DNA of 64,000 nucleotides from Theobroma cacao (Eukaryota > Streptophyta > Magnoliopsida > Malvales > Malvaceae): positions 20,179,852-20,243,851 of the forward strand of contig NC_030858.1 of the NCBI RefSeq assembly GCF_000208745.1, given 5' to 3'. Made by a program: the position numbers and the translations under genes. Below, one piece after another: positions 61,566 through 64,000 of the stretch (positions within the stretch are counted from its first letter, which is position 1; each line of letters starts with the position of its first letter). Below the pieces are notes generated by a model. The model was not told the origin of the DNA and ran no database searches. It saw only the letters and a list, made by a program, of their open reading frames with translations.

Positions 61566-64000
61566 TGTTAGTTAAAATTCTAACTACACAAGTATACGTA
61601 TTGAACAGATAATATATTAGTAAGCAGAGTATCGATCCCTCAAAAAATTGTTTTAAACATTTGCTAAGTACTAAAATTAAAACAATTTAGTTTTATTCAA
61701 ACAATAAAAAATTTACTACTACTTAAACAAAAACTTAATCAACTAAAACTAAACTAATTAACACTAATAATCCAACCAAAAAGATAACTACATAATGAAC
61801 AAAATGGAAAAGCCTAGGATTACAATACCCCTCACAGTTCATTTAAATCTTACCTCTCTCTTAACTTAATCCAATGGGTTGAATTGCTAACCTAAAGTCC
61901 TCAATTATTTATAATGCTATCTCGAGTCTTTTAATCAAAACACTATATTTCTATGTGAATTGAAGTTAAAATAGAAATATTAAGTTCAGACTTTAATCTT
62001 GTCTACATGTGGTATACGCTAGGAATGGCATGATTAGAGCATCGACACAGCAAAAAAAAAATTTGAAATAAAATAAAAACCATGCCTCCTATCTTTGGAT
62101 CACCTTGGTTGTTTAATGCAAAGTTAAGCACCACATAAAATCAAAAAACAAAAAGTTTTACCTTTGCAAATGATATCATGATCAAATGGATTCCTTTTGG
62201 TGACTAAACGTGAACACCTTTTGTGTGAAAGAATCCCAGCCACTGAATCGCTTCGCCTCTAATGATGCACACACGATTGCAATGGATCTTTCTCAAGGAG
62301 AGAGCTTTATGCCACAGGCTTGTGCTAGCAAGTGGACAACGATTTGTCCTCTTTTCTTCTTTGATTTCCAACAAAGAATTAAAGGAGAAGTTTTCAAAAG
62401 AAAATAAACTTCTCAAGAGTGGCAGCACTCAAGAGAAAATCCCTTTTTTTTCTTTGTTTTTTTTCTACCTTAAAAAAAANAACCAATACCTAATTAAACT
62501 CTTTTAATTAGGTCCTTAGAAGTTAAAACCTAGAATTTGATTTAAGTCTAACTTAAATCATCACACTCTCAATTTAATCCAAATTGTAACCTTTGTGTGT
62601 GACCAATTAGGTTCCTAACATGTTGGCAATGGAATTGAATTATAAAATTATTAATTAATTAATTTAAATGAATCATATTCAATTTTAAATTAACTAATTC
62701 AATTCCATAGACCATGATTGGCATATAGCAATGCATCATGGCCACCCAATTGTTAGGAGAGTCAAAAGGATCCCTTGATAACCTTTCAGTTTACAGTTTT
62801 TCAGTGTAATTCATTCCCTCATCATATATCCCGAAGATGATAAGAGCTTGGTGCAGTGCCTACTCTTATTGATCTCCATATTTGTTCTTACAGTTAGATC
62901 ATTAGCTTTATGGAGACTTATGAAACTCATTTCATAATCTCCTAATCACCTTGGCCAAAGACTTGATTAAGTTAATATCAACCAAGAACTAATGAGATAT
63001 TTCCCCTTGAATCACTTTGGGTGATGATTCCTATCTTGACCACTCATTTGCCTTCGCATGCTTCATGCTATACCCAAAAGCATCCTGTTTTGGCATCCTT
63101 GGTTAGGCACTGATAGGGATGAAATCAAAGAATAGCACTCCACACATAAGAAACCTGGTGTCTTAAGTCTAGGGAGTATTTACACAATTGACACATGAGA
63201 AATATTGCATAGACACTTGACTGAAATACCAAATGCACTTCTCATGGTGGGTCATGTTCAGTGAACTCGCTCTCCCATGGCAAGCACCCACATGCTAGTT
63301 TCAATTATCTCTATACTTCAACCTATGAAAATGATTACTTACTTCATAAGTAAGGAACATAACATGTGCCAATCTTTGAGCATTATTGATGCCCTGTCTC
63401 AATAATACAATGATCAGGAACTTTTAGGAACAATGCTTTAATGCATAAGGATCTCATAATTATATCCCAATACAATTCCTTTACAAGGCATATATAGTTC
63501 CATGGGCTCTATCTACATAAGTACAAAAAGTAATTAAATCACAAACTTATGGATAAAGAACTACCTCAATGTTATTATGAATAACAAAATGTCATACATG
63601 AGTATCTCAAAATTGCAATTCCCATACAACCACAGATTGGCTTGTAGGGCTTATACTAACAGTATAGAGGTATATTCCTATCCTATACAGAAATCAATTT
63701 ATTCATTCAAGTAAATAAATATGATCATATGCTATTCCAATTTTAGTTTACACTAAACACCTTTTTCCCAAGCATGTTTAGGTTCCTAGAATAATTTAAT
63801 TGGTGGCTAAACAATAAAAAGCATTAAGAATAAATTGGAATAAATAATTCTATCCCATTGAAAATAAGATAGAAAGAGATTAAAATTTAAGCTACATGTG
63901 AGTTCAATTGCAATCCTAGAAAAATAAATTTAGCTAGACATAGTTGTAAAGGTGAATAAAAACATATGAAGTTTAGCCAACAAGAGTAACAAGAATAATA
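61566..64000 (-). repeat. Second copy of family C LTR (C2), runs off window
   Basis: 61566-62017 and 63667-64000 follow the C1 LTR (19323-19711, 34655-35060) without element M. It is in the same orientation as C1 and 26 kb away, so it could be the 5' LTR of the same old element; no primer site is convincing at 61565. A solo Copia LTR interrupts it. Confidence 0.7.
62018..63661 (-). repeat. Solo Copia LTR, TSD GTATA
   Basis: On the minus strand it starts TGTTAGTATAAGCC (63661) and ends at 62018 (CTAGCG, probably once CTAGCA). GTATA is duplicated at 62013-62017 and 63662-63666, and C1 shows the uninterrupted site. It matches the other two Copia LTRs through GTGATGATTCCT and TGACCACTCATTTGCCTT-like blocks. 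A lone N at 62480 lies in an A-run. The frames near 62204-62507 are not genes. Confidence 0.85.

Overview
The window is nuclear DNA from a flowering plant, most likely a woody eudicot. The support is spliced genes with plant-type introns, AT-rich intergenic DNA, initiator-tRNA-Met-type primer sites, and nested LTR retrotransposons with 5-bp target-site duplications (TSDs). The species cannot be fixed from sequence alone. There is one recognisable host gene. At least 80% of the window is LTR-retrotransposon sequence, mostly solo LTRs inserted into one another.

Layout. 1-9344: a plus-strand non-autonomous LTR element (family A, LARD-type) whose 5' LTR runs off the window. 9345-11520: the 3' parts of two older related LTRs. 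11521-12128: AT-rich repeats. 12129-18000: a five-exon, plus-strand MFS transporter gene of the NiaP/OCT7 (nicotinate transporter) type; its first intron has a GC donor and its last exon carries a frameshift. 18166-19322: a decayed RNase H fragment and a probable MITE. 19323-39332: the 3' LTR and 3' internal part of an old minus-strand element (family C), including a pseudogene of the 'putative plant transposon protein' type. Its LTR is split by a minus-strand LARD-type element (family M, 19712-34654). Both M LTRs contain a solo LTR, each with a perfect TSD (TATAC and CATAA). A solo LTR (TSD TGATA) also sits in the C internal region. 39333-40680: a partial family-B LTR running into a 100-N gap. 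40681-61396: a minus-strand Copia element (gag, primer site, 5' LTR) and a second Copia LTR. Its leader holds a family-D solo LTR (TSD GGTAG). Its LTR is opened by a stack D1 > B1 > D2 > B2 fragment (TSDs CTTAT, CTAAA, CATGA). The second Copia LTR is opened by D3. 61397-64000: a 36-bp tandem repeat, then a second copy of the C LTR carrying a solo Copia LTR (TSD GTATA).

How the parts relate. The insertions can be ordered by nesting, and for element M a related empty site is visible at about 61.9 kb. Families A and M share a small conserved gag-like reading frame with the motif RHFPPGCG and have no visible protease, integrase or reverse transcriptase, so they must have been mobilised in trans. 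The LTR families share terminal inverted repeats (TGTCAC...GTGACA) and a leader motif resembling a splice acceptor. Family D LTRs also carry arrays of palindromes and 43-bp stem-loop repeats whose paired bases change together between copies. These arrays are the most unusual structures here. Three isolated Ns include two flanked by exact-looking ~95-bp duplications, probably assembly seams.
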